64,000 nt of DNA. Origin: Iris pallida (Eukaryota > Streptophyta > Magnoliopsida > Asparagales > Iridaceae). A program made the position numbers and the translations under genes. Of the stretch, positions 22,357 to 33,650 are shown one piece after another. The number at the start of each line of letters is the position of its first letter. Position 1 is the stretch's first letter. The stretch lies in contig JANAVB010023996.1 of assembly GCA_029216955.1 (NCBI GenBank), positions 16,391,021-16,455,020 on the forward strand. Reading direction: 5' to 3'. A model generated the notes under the pieces. That model had not been told where the DNA came from and made no database searches. It worked only from the letters and a program-made list of their open reading frames with translations.

Positions 22357-22425
22357 GGTTACAATGATGGCAATTGCTGTCTGATGGTAAGGAATCAGGT
22401 CCGTGTTGCAAACCTCGTATGAGCC

Positions 22426-22881
22426 TCAGATTTGATTAACAATCAACTGCGAGTCGCCATACACTTCTAGGTATTCGACCCCTACCTCTTTTATGAGTTG
22501 GAGCCCGATGACCAGAGCAATATATTCGGCTACATTATTTGAACAGGATTTTGTGATAGAGTATACCTGATTGACTACCAATCCAGAGGGCGAAATTAAT
22601 ACTATCCCGACTCCAGCAACGATATCACCTTGGGGCCCCGTCCTTGAAGCACCGTTGAAGAACATTCGCCAAACATCATCATGTGAAGTCATGTTTGAGT
22701 TAACAACATCGTCTAGGATTTCTTCATAGATTTTGGTTATTTTTGAGCCTTGATAGGCTGCTAAGAAGTCGGCTAAGGCTTGACCTTTGACAGCCTTCTG
22801 TGGAACAAAAACTATGTCGTAGGGGGATAACGGTATCACCCAGGTGGCTAGACGAGAATTGAGTGCGCTCGGCTTAGTCAT
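22426..22881 (-). pseudogene. pol: second (archaeal-like) RNase H domain of element 2
   Basis: This lies after the normal RNase H. Motifs: G-Q-A-L-A-D-F-L-A, then W-R-M-F-F-N-G-A-S (the catalytic Asp of the usual F-D-G-A is Asn here), G-V-G-I-V-L-I-S-P-S-G, N-N-V-A-E-Y-I-A-L and Y-G-D-S-Q-L-I-V-N-Q-I. A second RNase H of this type is the hallmark of the Tat branch. It is in frame with reverse transcriptase upstream, with the frame continuing to the integrase zinc-finger region (21916-22356). Confidence 0.8.
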
Positions 22882-22923
22882 GAGAACCCTGAGGGGGTTA
22901 AATCGTGAGACAACATGGATGGT

Positions 22924-24192
22924 CTACCCTGTCACATAGTGTCGTATTTTCTGAATGGCGAACACTAAGACAAGGCATTCCTCCTCCACGGCGGTGTACC
23001 TATGCTCCGGCCCCACCATCATTCGACTGAGGTAATAGATGGCTTGTTTGTGCTCTGTGTTATTATTCTGTGCTAGCAAGGCACCGAGGGAGTGTTCCAT
23101 TGCCCATACATAAAGTTGGAAGGGCTTTCCGGCGACCGGGGCTACCAGAACTGGCGGATTCGACATGTATTCCTTAATGTCATGAAAGGTGCGTTGACAT
23201 TCTTCATTCCATATGAAAGCGACATCTTTCTTCATAAGTTGTGTGAAGGGTTAACATCGCCCTGAGAGGTTAGATATGAACCTCCTGATGTAGCCTAGTC
23301 TTCCATGAAGGCCGCAGAGTTCGCGGACGTTCCTCGGTGGACTCATCTCCAGGATTGCTTTTGTATTATTGGGGTCTATGTGAATGTCCCGGGAAGTAAT
23401 GACAAAGCCCAAGAATTTCTCGCTGGACACGCCTAAGAAGGACTTGGTTGGATTCATCTTCAGATTGTGTGCTCGTATAAGGTTGAATACTGTCCTCAAA
23501 TCGTGTAGGTGATCATCCTTGAAGCAGCTTTTAACGGCAATGTCGACGTAATACTCCACTGTCTTGTGTAAGTGATCTCTGAAGATGACACTCACAGCTC
23601 GTTGATATGTAGCACTGGCGTTCTTTAGGCCGAAGGGCAAGACTGTGTAACAATACACGCCGATCGGGGTTCAAGTTCTCATCGTCAGTAGATATTTTGA
23701 TTTGATTGTATCCTAAAAAGCCATCCATAAAGGACATGCGCTCTAAGCCACACATTTATCGATCATTATATCGGTGATTGGAAGAGGGAATTCATCCTTA
23801 GGATATATCGTATTCAGATTGCCGAAGCCGATGCAGATTCGGATCTTTCCGTTATTCTTGATAAATGGTACTATATTAGCTATCCAGTCCGGGTGCTGCT
23901 CCTCGTGGATGAAACCACTAGCTATAAGCTTGTTTACTTCCTCATCGATGGAGTTCATGATGTCTGGACGGAACTGCCTTTGTTGTTGTTTGACTGGTTT
24001 TGCGTCAGGATGAATATTAAGCTTATGAAGTACGATATCGGGGTTTAGTCCTGGCATGTCTTCGTAGCTCCAAGCGAAGTCGTCGATATATTCACTGACG
24101 AGTTGCAACAACGACTCCCTCTCGTCGTCCGTCAGGCTTTTATTGACGAAGATTGGCCTTGGAGAGAATTCGTCGTCGAGGTCAACTTGCAT
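22924..24192 (-). pseudogene. pol: reverse transcriptase and RNase H of element 2
   Basis: It copies element RNA into DNA. From 24192: M-P-G-L-N-P-D, then V-P-F-I-K-N-N-G-K-I-R-I-C-I (fingers/palm), Y-P-K-D-E-F-P-L-P, then after a break V-L-P-F-G-L-K-N-A-S-A-T-Y-Q-R. The catalytic box reads Y-Y-V-D-I-A-V-K-S where Y-V-D-D is expected, so the second Asp is lost. Then F-L-G-F-V-I-T-S and the connection R-N-V-R-E-L-C-G-L-H-G-R-L. RNase H (22924-23235) has L-G-A-L-L-A-Q and Y-Y-L-S-R-M-M. All pieces are in one frame except for a frameshift pair near 23660-23745; stops near 23245 and 22920. Confidence 0.85.
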
Positions 24193-25174
24193 GACTTCGT
24201 CTTAAGTGGAAGGGTCTCATTGTTCAAAGTACTTCTTCCATTGTGTATCCAGTTGTTGGGCCCATGGCTCCAATTCAAGAGGTTCAAGTAGATCTTCGTC
24301 TTCCTCTTCAATGTCAGCGGATGCCATATTGACAGACAATGTCTGCCTGAATATATTTCCAATGCTATCATCGAAATCGTATGTAGGCGATTCGGATGAG
24401 TGAGAATTCCACTCACATTTCTCATCGAAACTCTCGGGCGTTGTTGTTGGTGTAATATAACTGAGACTGTGTCTGGACTTGCTGTAATAATCTTAAGGTT
24501 TTCAGTCAGGGCTGACAGTTGCAGAGGCGATCGCCGGCCATTGCAACAATTCATACCTGGGGTAGTCTCCATGTCATATTCCTGCTTTTTCATAAAGTAC
24601 TTGGCTTGGAGACTATACAGGTAGAGCGGCAATCTTCCAGTGTCGGGTTCGAGATCGAACTCTTCTGGCATAAAAGGTTGAGGGCCTTCTTTTCGGCCGA
24701 AGATGATCGTGTGATCCCCTTTTCTTCTGCCTTGGACTAGGAAGTAGGCACCTCTAATAGGAGTAAGTCAGTTTACGGTATGGACGGTTGTCACTTGTAT
24801 GTGCAGGTTAATTTCTAGACCATGCTCTACAGCATATATCAGATTGCACTCAGGATAGTTCAAAGGTAGCCTCTTATTGATGAAATAAAGAATTTTGTCT
24901 ACATGGATTATATTATCAGGAGAGGGACTATCCACCTGTGCAATCAAATATTTTGCGAGTTCTGTCTTTTCTTCAGCAACCACCTGCGTGACCGAACGTT
25001 GGGACGCTATCTTGGGCAGCTTTACCACCAACGGTTCTGCTTGTGGCATTGGCTTGCCTGAGGGCCTCGGATCAACACTTGGTTGCCAGTTCGTCTTGGG
25101 GAGACGAATAAACATCAGCTCGACAGAGGACTTTACATCTTTCGATTGCCTTTGATTAGATTTTGGTAATCAGA
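24193..25174 (-). other. gag-pro to pol transition of element 2
   Basis: About 1 kb in which three different minus-strand frames are partly open (24768-25115 and 24132-24671 do not share the frame of protease or of reverse transcriptase). Proline/leucine-rich repeats with R-L-P-K recur at 25070-25270. In Ogre-type elements an intron separates protease from reverse transcriptase; whether that applies here cannot be decided from this decayed copy. Confidence 0.4.
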
Positions 25175-25957
25175 TCACCATCGGCTCACAGAGGGCCTCG
25201 CATCTTCCGATCGCCTCTGATTGGATTTTGGCAATCGGATCACCATCGGCTCCATGACGGACTTTGGCTCTTGGCTGGACCTCGGGAGTCTAATGACCAT
25301 TAGTTTCAACTGCGCAGCTGGGGCGGGAGAACCGGGCACCTCTTTATGCAAAGTTGCGACAAGGGGTGCATCTTTTTCTGGTTTACGAGCCTGGAGATAG
25401 ATTTTCAAAGGTTCCTCTGACCCAGTTATGGCCTTCAGTTCGTCAGTTATGTGCTTCTTGGATTCTTCATATAGACAAGCCTCCGAAGAATAGTAAGACT
25501 CAACCCTTTTGAAGGGGTCGATGTCGACGAATTCTGTCTTCACACTGTCGTGCTTACTGACATACTTGAAGCACTGGTGGAGTGTGAAAGTCACGATCAT
25601 ATAGTCATGTATCCACGGATGCTCCAAGAAGATATTGTAGGACGTATCTGCGTCTATGACGTAGCAGGTAACCTCCGCTTTCAGGTCGCTATTCTGACAT
25701 TTCAAGCGGATCTTTTCCACGGGATAGCTCATTCCCGAGTTGAAACCGCTAATAGCAGTATTGGTCACCGCTAGCCGGTGCATAGGGATGCCGAGGAGTT
25801 GAAGCAAGCTTTTCAGGATAATGCTTATTGACGAGCCAGGATCGATATGCATCCGATCTACCTTGATGTCACCTATGTATCCAGTATAGTACAAAGGACA
25901 ATCATGCAAGTTGGTCTTGATTAACATGTCCTGTGGGGTGAACACGATGTTGGACAT
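25175..25957 (-). CDS. pro: aspartic protease region of element 2
   Basis: 260 residues. It cuts the gag-pol polyprotein. The active-site motif D-P-G-S-S with flanking hydrophobics (residues about 37-46, then I-I-L-K-S-L) is the Tat-type protease signature. Further on come Y-N-I-F-L-E-H-P-W-I-H and a proline-rich tail with repeated V-I-R-L-P-(K/R)-S. It is in the same frame as gag (27400) and the leader (29569), so leader, gag and protease were one polyprotein. Confidence 0.75.
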   Translation of the reverse strand: MSNIVFTPQDMLIKTNLHDCPLYYTGYIGDIKVDRMHIDPGSSISIILKSLLQLLGIPMHRLAVTNTAISGFNSGMSYPVEKIRLKCQNSDLKAEVTCYVIDADTSYNIFLEHPWIHDYMIVTFTLHQCFKYVSKHDSVKTEFVDIDPFKRVESYYSSEACLYEESKKHITDELKAITGSEEPLKIYLQARKPEKDAPLVATLHKEVPGSPAPAAQLKLMVIRLPRSSQEPKSVMEPMVIRLPKSNQRRSEDARPSVSRW

Positions 25958-26875
25958 TACGTCTGCACAATTGCTGCCTTGGAGATCTGTTGATGCGTCC
26001 TCCCTGTAGGCTTGACTTGGGCTAAGTAGGCATAAGCATTCTGGAGTGCTTCGCTCAATGCAACACGAAGATCCTTGGAGAGCCTTAGGAGCTCGTATAA
26101 TGACAACTTTGCTGGCGTATTAGCCAGTTGCGCTAGTATGTCAAAGTTGTAAGGTCTCTCTAGCCCCTGAGGTACGTCCTTACGGAGCGGCCTGTCGAAG
26201 CAGTTTTCTTTGGCTTGGACCTGTCTGCCGGTGGAGGCTGAGATGGCCCCAGAACATCAGTAGCGGGCAGCATCATCGGCTGAGGGTCTTTGACTGAAAT
26301 ACCCAGAGTGGACTGGAATTGTGCACCAGACCGGGTACAATGGCCGCCGCCTCCTCAGCTTCGACTGAAATTGTATGGCAGGATCTGGACTTCCTGCCCT
26401 TCTTTTTGTTGGTTGAAGATGGCACCGCCTGGTATCTTCGGGCGCCAAGTCTGGGTGTACCCACATGACCTCTCCTTGTGACATGGTAAGAGGCACCAAT
26501 CCAGTCGTCTGGTCCCGGACAGGTAGAAGTTAGTAACCTCCATCATTGCCCAAGGGATAGGTACTATCCCGTCTTGAGTTTTAGTTGGGGGAAGTCACCG
26601 AACTGAACTGATAGCAAGTTTGCAGCCACGGTAACCTCTTCGAAATCTAAAAACAGAGTTTAGAGTCGATAAGATTCTGAATGTACCGCTTTAATTGGAA
26701 GCAGTCATGAGTAGAATAATGGACATAGCGGTGGAAGTGGCAATATTTTGGGTCCTCCATCTCCGCCGCTAGAGGCTCGCACCTTGGTGGAGGGAGTTGG
26801 ATCCTATCCCTTGCAAGAGCATGTCAAAGATAGGCTTGACATGACTATCTTCAATGAGTAATTCACCTTGGGCCA
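25958..26875 (-). pseudogene. gag: degraded gag C-terminal region of element 2
   Basis: Several short minus-strand frames. One at 26257-26499 carries the stretch equivalent to the gag end of A (M-W-V-H-P-D-L, compare M-W-I-H-P-D-L in A near 310). Q-F-G-D-F-P-Q at about 26600 matches Q-F-G-D-F-P-P of A. Multiple stops and frameshifts; the zinc-knuckle pattern is lost. Confidence 0.6.
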
Positions 26876-27820
26876 CTAAGCTTCTGTCTGCTTTTGTTCA
26901 GGCTTTTTGGTCGTACCAGTGACCATGGCCTGTATGCCTTTGGTATCCCTATTATTGGTGGTGCTGCCACTGTTGTTGTTATTGGAGGTCGTACCGGGAC
27001 ATTTGCTTTTGTCCTCTCCAACTGGGATGTGTAATCCCAGCTGGCGAGCCTTCTTTAATTTCGCCTCCGTATTGGTAGCGCTTATGATGAAGGTTGTCCA
27101 GTCCCTGAATTGATCTTCACCCATCCAGAGGCTGATTGCGGGAAGCATTATCTTTTGGTAAATTTCAATCAAGAAGCTTTCGAGATTGTCTTGGGGCAAT
27201 CTCATCGCAGTTTGGCAAAATTGCTCGATATAGTTCCTCATTGGCTCCCTATCTTCCTGAATGACGTCCATGAGAGACGACATTATTACATCAAGTCCCA
27301 CTTCATAGAACCTTTCTAGGAATATGTGCTTGAAGCCATCAAAGGAATGGGTGCAGTTGTCTGAAAGGTTGCGGTACCAGTCGAACATGATTCCCTCCAA
27401 TGCTCCGATAAATAATCCTGTGAGGATGGGGTCGCCATACTACAAATTGTCTGTTGTGACCTCAAAATACGTCATGTACCGGTTGGCAGAGGTCTTCCCG
27501 TCATATGAATCGATATGAAATGGTCTGTACTGTGGCAGAAAAGGAACGTCTTTCCATGCAACGGGATACGGCTGCCGTATTCTGAGGTCGCGGGAGGAGT
27601 CTTAGGCACTGAACATTGCTCGAAGCTCCTGGACTTCCCTCCTTGCCTCCCTGGCTTCGTTTGCAGCTGAAAGAGCGGATGCTCCTAGAGGATTGTCACC
27701 CAAATGAGGAGCGGTCATGTTGAAGTCAGCATTGATTATGGGTCCCAAGCTTGTTTGTCCAAGCGTCCTTGCTGGTTGAGTCAACAAGGCAGCTTTGATT
27801 TTGTTTACTGACTTGACCAA
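26876..27820 (-). pseudogene. gag: gag core of element 2
   Basis: Two frames in register (27602-27820 and 26876-27400) with stops between them. It shows P-Y-P-V-A-W-K-D, a region equivalent to F-F-D-G-T-T of A, then I-M-F-D-W-Y-R-N-L, F-L-E-R-F-Y-E, a coiled linker with N-E-A-R-E-A-R-R-E-V-Q-E-L, and an asparagine-rich tail. It lines up with the gag core of element A through its whole length. Confidence 0.8.
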
Positions 27821-27853
27821 GGATAGGAGTATGGCTTCAAGTACATCTAGACA

Positions 27854-29569
27854 TTATCGATCCGTAGGTCCTTCATGATCATCTTCTGCCATAAACACTG
27901 TCCACAGGTACGGAGAGACAGATGGGACTGTAGAGGATGTGCTTTTCGTGTCGTACCCTCGTATAGAGGAATTATCGGAGAACATCAGAATGTCCTCCTC
28001 CTCGAATTCGGAAGGGGTCTCACCCCCTGTGTTGGAAGCTGTATCGTCTTGGCGAAGGCGGTTACCCTCAGGGACGTCCAAGTCTATTGCATAATTCCAG
28101 TGGATCCCCACCCCCTGTATATCCTCTTGGAATACTGGGCTGTCGCATATATTGAGGGGACTGCTACCCCAGCTTCATCTACCCAGGAAGGTCGAGGATG
28201 CACCCCCGGGTGTTGGAAGCTTCTTTATGGAATGGGTGCCTAGGTAGACACCCCATGTGGTTGTCGGTGGCAATCCTCCAGATGAGAGTTTTCTCGTAGT
28301 GCTGGCTGAGATTGCCGGGCTGGAGGAGCCTGTCTTCTTTCCTTCCTTGACGGCAGGAACCTTGCGAGTTGAATTGCAGGAGGCGAAAGAAAATTCTTTG
28401 TCTTCCAAAATTTGCACCTGTTTCTCGAGTTGTCGTTGGTCAGGTACTAGCTGGTGCAGTTGTTAGAAAACGGACTATCGATCTTCAAGTGTTGCCCACT
28501 TGTCGCAGCAGTTGATGATGACTTCGGTGCAATGATGTCCCGAAAAGGGCTTATCACATGCAAATGTTGCTTCTCTCTCCTTACATTTGTGGATGAGTAC
28601 TTCTTGCAAGTCGAGGGCAGATTGATCTACCTTTGCATCCGTTTTGCAGGCTCGGGTATCCTGAGCGCACGGGTGCGTAGATATCATATTTGCTCCCTGA
28701 TCTAAGGCTAGTAAAAGCACTTGCTCTCGATCATTGTAGGGAGACTTTTGGGACCTACCCTATCCGTTTGTCGTAGAGGGCTGGACACGGGAGGTTCTGT
28801 ACAACTTTTCATCAGGAGCCCGCATAACAGTTAATGGTGCCTGCTGACGGTCAGCAGTTTGGATAGTTGACTGGGCTTGTTGGGCCCGTACTGTCCTAGA
28901 CTTCTTCGACTTAGCACCCGAAGGCACGTAGTAAGAAGAGTCCAGATTGGAACATTCCACATTCTCAATAGGCCGTATAGGGTCGGGTCCACATGAGAGA
29001 CGGTCGAAAATAGAGCTTCTGATATGGCCGCATGGGGTAGCCTGTCTACGGCTAGGCTTAGATGCCGCATAGGCCATCTGCCTGCGGCCAGAGTTGGCTA
29101 CCGCATGGGCCATCTGCCTGCGGCCAGAGTTGGCTGCCGTATAGGCAGACTGCCCATTTTTCTTATGCGGCCTCTTCTTCGTCCGCATGGATTTCCCTTG
29201 TGCCCCTAAAAGCTCAGCATTATAGTATTTTTCTCTGATGGATTTAGGGACAGTGGGATTCTCTACAGTCTCAAGCAAGGCCGCATGAGAGCTTTGATCA
29301 CTGTCTTGGGCCGCAGATGGAGCTTCTTCGAGAACCTAGCGAGGGGTAGCAGTTTTGTGCTTCGACGTCCTGCGAGTTCTCTTCGGGTTGGCTCACTTCT
29401 GTGTTAGGCTAGCGCTCCCTTCAGAAAGTATTTCTTTGAATGCTTGTTGGTTAAAACGAACCATAAGCATTTGCTGTATAGAGCCGAGCTTGGACGCGTC
29501 GGATTGCGTCACCAACTTCTTTTCAGAGGAGAAGGAAGTCCCCAGCAGAGTCGTCATCGTGTTTGCCAT
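27854..29569 (-). pseudogene. gag leader of element 2
   Basis: It is in frame with gag, starting at ATG 29569, three codons before the 3' edge of the 5' LTR. The first residues M-A-N-T-M-T-T-L-L-G translate the primer site as in A (M-E-N-K-L-A-T-L-L-G). Pieces at 28760-29278, 28475-28720, 28175-28417 and 27854-28111 are all in one frame with scattered stops. It holds a repeat region (S-G-R-R-Q-M-A-Y-A and variants, 29040-29160) whose codons contain ATGCGGC/GCCGCAT, the LTR motif of this element. A Cys/His segment (H-K-C-K...F-A-C...H-H-C...C-C, about 28510-28600) matches the one in A. Function unknown. Confidence 0.65.
29540..29556 (-). other. primer-binding site of element 2
   Basis: The minus strand reads TGACGACTCTGCTGGGG three bases after the LTR end; same core as in element A. 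It is inside the leader reading frame. Confidence 0.7.
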
Positions 29570-30476
29570 TAAATATCAAGCACAAAAATTACAAATGAAT
29601 TGAACTTGATTGCAAACTCGCTTGTACAGAAGAAAGCCTAGAAAGAAATCCTAGAAAACAATCTAAGTACAATTGTTTAAATTATTTATTCTGGGGTAAC
29701 GATGGAGGCTCCTAAAAGTGTAGCAACTCTGCCTTACTCATTGGACTATCAGACACAGTCTTTGATCTTAAAAAAAATTGCCAGCCTTTGATTGCCAACC
29801 TTTAGCATGGGTGTGGTACCCTGCTATTTATAGTAATTCGTGCATAAAACAGATTTTGGGCCACATAGAGGGCCACGTGGCCACGTGTCTGTAACAGCAC
29901 ACGAAGACTCGATCTTGGGCTGTCAGCTGGTGGGGTTATTGAGATTTCTTTGTTGTAGCAAATCTGGGTGGTTGAGACTTGGTCAAATTGATACGTATTC
30001 CCCCCCCAAAAAGAAGCGCCTGAATCATTTTGGCCGGATAGTAGCTTTTGGAGCCTTTCTTCTGCGGTTCGGCTCCGCTTGGCCGCATGGGATCTTTGAG
30101 AACCTTGCTTCTGCGGCTTGGTTTTACTTGGCCGTATGGGATCTTCGAGAGCCTTGCTTCTGCAGCTTGGTTTCACTTGGCCGCATGGGAACTTCGAGAG
30201 CCTCCCCTCTGCGGCTCGAATCTACTTAGCCGCAGGGGGTCATCGAGAGCCTTGCTTCTGCGGCTTGGAATCCACTTAGCCGCAGGGTGTCTTCGAGAGC
30301 CTTGCATCTGCGGCTCGAGTTTTTTTAGCCACATGGGATCTCCAGGAGCACTCCTTCTGCTGCTTAGTTTCACTTGGCCGCAGGGGATCTTCGAGAGCCT
30401 TCCCTCTGCGGCTTAGTTTCTCTCGGCCGCATGAAGTGATGATCCGTATAAACTCTATCATTTCCATGCTTCTACA
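29560..30476 (-). repeat. 5' LTR of element 2
   Basis: 917 bp, matching 17816-18718 with small indels; TATA at 29822-29832. The GCCGCATGGGATCTTCGAG repeat array is at 30050-30440. The last 10 bases on the minus strand, ATGGCAAACA, include the leader's start codon. Confidence 0.9.
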
Positions 30477-31735
30477 ATAGGTTGTCTTCATACCAGAAAA
30501 GATAGATAAAAAAACGATCAAGCATGCATCGCAAAATCATGTCACAAAGTTGGTGTTTTGCTACTGCTTTGCTGATGCTGTGTTGTGGCTATTATTCGCA
30601 CGATTTCGGCGCTACTACGACGGCTCCGGCGGTACAAGTCCATCGGAGAGGTAGCCTAGGGTTGAAGAAAGTTTAGAGTCGCGTGGCGAAGGATTTGGTT
30701 AGGGTTTTCTTCCCTTTCTTTCTCTCTATCGACTAAACAGTCACGACGGGGGGGATTGAGTACTGTTCCCACAAGGGAACAATATCTCAATGTAATCTTT
30801 TTTTCTCCTTTTGTATTAGAAACCAATCCTAAAGAGAATCCTATATAATATTTACTATATATTTAATATACATATGATTATTCATATATTTACCCACGCA
30901 CATATCTATCCATATATACCATATATATATGTTATTATAATCCAATAACCTTAAAAATATTTAATAAGAATTAACAAATAAATTTATACATATTATTTTC
31001 TAACTCAAGGTAAATCCTTCAATAAAATTCTATAATTTAATATAGAATAATCCAAAAATTTATTATTCAAATTAAATAGAAAAATAGCACGATAAATTTA
31101 AGGAAGGTTTTTCTATGAAAAAATTATTCCTTTAATAGCAATAACATTTATATAATACATAACAATTATTTATGAAACAAATAACAGACAATTAAAAATA
31201 ATTTACCAATACATATGTACCATAAACATCGACATGGACATCTTTAGACACCTAACATGTATAAATAGGCTTGGGTTTGGTTCGGGTCAAGTTCGACTAG
31301 TTAGCACAACTGGATCTCCTAAAAAGTCAAACAGTCTTAATAACTATTTAATTAAATCATTTATAGGGGTTAAGTCATAATTTTGACTTGTTTTCCTAGT
31401 TGGGACACAGCTATTGTAACTACCACAATCCTAAATAGGATTATTTTTATCATTTCACATTTATTATGTTGTGTGTATAGCTATTTAATTAATTACATGT
31501 GATGGTTACATTTATTAGTTGATTAGCCTATTTATTAGATCCTCGATTAGTAAACCTATTTGGACTAGTCATGACACTTTGACCTATGTTTTAGGTTGGA
31601 CACAACTAGACTCATTTAAGTCATGTCAGGTCTAGATTAGAATTAGAACTAATCAAACACTTAGGCTAGAACTACCCTACATTAACTTAAGTGATCATGA
31701 CAACTAGAAGGGCACTTTGGACATTGCAACCTAGC
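30477..31735 (-). repeat. old LTR-like repeat R1, 5' piece; no gene
   Basis: It resumes after element 2 at the repeated ATAGG. Its sequence matches the reverse complement of R2, for example GTTTGGTTCGGGTC (31274) against the complement of about 40560, and the CTACTGCTTTGCTGATGCTG stretch (30558) against 41500-41530. AT-rich and noncoding. Confidence 0.55.
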
Positions 31736-31737
31736 TC

Positions 31738-32179
31738 CTAGGGTTTCCATACTTGGCCGGCCAAGAGAGAGGAATAGGTAACATTTGGTACCCACTTTCT
31801 TGAGGGTCTGAATTTGTTATCTTTTGGAACCCAAACATATATATGCATATCTACAAGCTTTCTAATCTTGCATTGATGTGATACATGTCCTTTTATACCA
31901 CAATAATGACATGTAGCTGAAGTGTTTGTGCTACGTGAAGTTCGAAGATCATGTATGTGTGTTTTTGAAGACGTGTGTGACTTCTTATGTAGAAATGTAT
32001 ACATGAATGCATGACTCCTAGTAGTCTAGTAGTGTTGGTCGTGTTGTGTTTGTGATTTGCCCTGTGACTTGTGTTTACTTAAGTTACAGGCTTGACAACC
32101 TATTTACCTAACTTAATCTCTAAGTTTTTAGACACATCACAGGCTTCAGTTTACTTGGCTGTGAGTGCATCTATCCTCT
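31738..32179 (-). pseudogene. gag: fragment of a Sirevirus-like gag C-terminus
   Basis: An 88-residue frame (31738-32004) shows C-H-Y-C...H-V-S-H-Q-C-K-I-R-K-L-V-D, then W-V-P-K and K-W-V-P, closely resembling the end of gag in element C (45810-45950). The related stretch continues, out of frame, to about 32170 (R-K and coiled-coil part). It is a scrap with no LTR seen, cut at 32180 by element 3. Confidence 0.65.
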
Positions 32180-33202
32180 TGTTTGCAAATAACAAAAGTT
32201 TACTAAAGAAAACTTAAATACAAACTAATAAGAAAACTATAATGTACAATTTTGATTCTGGGAAGTACAACTATAGGAATCTGATCAGAAGATGATCACT
32301 TTATCTCTTGAACGATGCGATGTTCGAGAAGAAAAGCCCTTGAACTTGCTGCAAAAGCGATAGAGAATTGCTAAAAATTCTTGCCAGGAGTCGATGATAA
32401 GTATCGATCCCTTAAGAAGTATTTTTTGGACTCTATTTATAGAGTTTTAGATATGTGCCAGGCAGATACAATGATTGACACGCAATACAAAGATACACTG
32501 ATTGTACACTGCTTTGCACGTCATGTATCATTTCATCCATTAGCATGAACGGTTAACTTAACTGCATAGGATGCATAGCTTTCTGTAAGAAAAAAAGCAC
32601 TTGGTCATAGGTAGTATCGTGTGTACGTTCTTCAAAATTAGTGGCATACGTGTCATATCATCTTTAACTACTTTTGGATGATGATTAATTGGCACTAGTT
32701 TGATGAATGGCACTCTATTGATTGGTGCCAAACTAATATTGGTTCTATGTATTGAGTTTATGCAGAATTTATCTCTTCATGCTATTTGGTAAATGGCACT
32801 AAGAAAGTGACTGACAGTTATCATCATGACAAATCTTTCTAAAAAGATGTGAGATTTGTCTTCTCGAGAAAGATTGCTATGTGGTGGCATTTTACTGTAT
32901 GGTGCTATTTGACTTTATGTTTGATCTACACGATTCAACATTGGCACCGAGTATCTGACAAAATCCTCTTTGAGCGGCGTGCGCGCATAACTCGAGAAGA
33001 GGATCTTCTCGATTGTCATGCTGTCAGTCATCATAATTGATATGACATAAAGTTTTGTCTTCTCGGGAAAGCTTTCTTGCATATCCTGGCGCTATCTGAT
33101 GGATGACGCTATTTGATGTTGGGCGCCATTTAACAGATAGTGACGTGCACTATCTGTAAATGGTGCATTGCACTCTGTTGAGAAATTTTTTCAGCTTCTA
33201 TA
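32180..33202 (-). repeat. 3' LTR of element 3
   Basis: About 1020 bp; the minus strand ends TTGCAAACA and begins TATAGAAGC (TGTAGAAGC expected). TATA box CTATAAATAGAG at 32431-32442. Upstream are many TGGCAC, GGTGCCA and GGCGCCAT copies (32640-33190). The TATA-proximal region resembles LTR A (GATCACTTTATCTCTTG at about 32297 against 3550). Confidence 0.7.
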
Positions 33203-33440
33203 AGACCCCTTTCAAATTTTTCAAATTTTAAAATTTTCAAAATTTGAAATACTTTGAATAAGAAAAGTGCCACGTATTTCAGAAGATTTTGTGACACTAT
33301 TTATAAATGGCGCATTGCACTCTGTTGAGAATTTTTTTCAGCTTCTATAAGACCCCTTTCAAATTTTTCAAATTTTAAAATTTTCAAAATTTGAAATACT
33401 TTGAATAAGAAAAGTGCCAAGTATTTCAGAAGATTTTGCG
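33150..33440. repeat. 147-bp tandem duplication across the LTR/polypurine junction
   Basis: The stretch from GGTGCATTGCACTCTGTTGAG through CTTCTATAAGACCCC to AAAAGTGCCA is present twice; the CTTCTATAAGACCCC cores are at 33195 and 33342. The copies differ at only a few bases, so both carry an LTR-edge and polypurine-tract sequence. Confidence 0.85.
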
Positions 33441-33650
33441 CGCGCAAAATCCCAATAATTTTGCTGTTTTGATCCGTACGAGATTTGTACAGACTTTAAG
33501 TGGTCGGCTTAGGGTCTATAAATACCCCACTCTCAAGAGGATAGAGTTTTTTTTCTCATAAGTTTTCTTTTTCGAGTTCTCTTCATCTTCTTCTTCCCTC
33601 AAGCTCTTGGAGTTTTCTTGCTCGACAAAAATAGCGCCAAGGAGATCCAC
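33440..33650 (+). promoter_or_regulatory. antisense promoter in element 3
   Basis: TATA box GTCTATAAATACCCC at 33517-33531, then a CTTCATCTTCTTCTTCCCTC leader and a start codon at 33651. Upstream are GTGCCA/TGGCGCA motifs shared with the LTR of this element. Confidence 0.6.

Larger units (their letters stand above)
17816..30476 (-). mobile_element. complete Tat-like Ty3/gypsy element 2
   Basis: A 12.7-kb minus-strand element with LTRs at 29560-30476 (5') and 17816-18718 (3'), TG...CA ends and target duplication ATAGG (17811-17815 and 30477-30481). Order: leader plus gag, protease, reverse transcriptase, RNase H, a second RNase H domain, integrase, a 3' noncoding zone, and the remains of an antisense gene. 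The second RNase H after the first, the D-P-G-S-S protease and the antisense gene are features of the Tat/Ogre/Retand branch. It is inserted in repeat R1. Confidence 0.85.

Noticed and set aside
27110..28466. Plus-strand frames opposite the gag and leader of element 2
   Set aside because: Shadows of the minus-strand coding sequence; no independent start context or domain.
31410..31450. Start of a D-type LTR (TGTAACTACCACAATCC resembles TGTCACTACCACAATTC)
   Set aside because: The sequence continues as repeat R1 on both sides and matches R2 across the point, so there is no insertion boundary.
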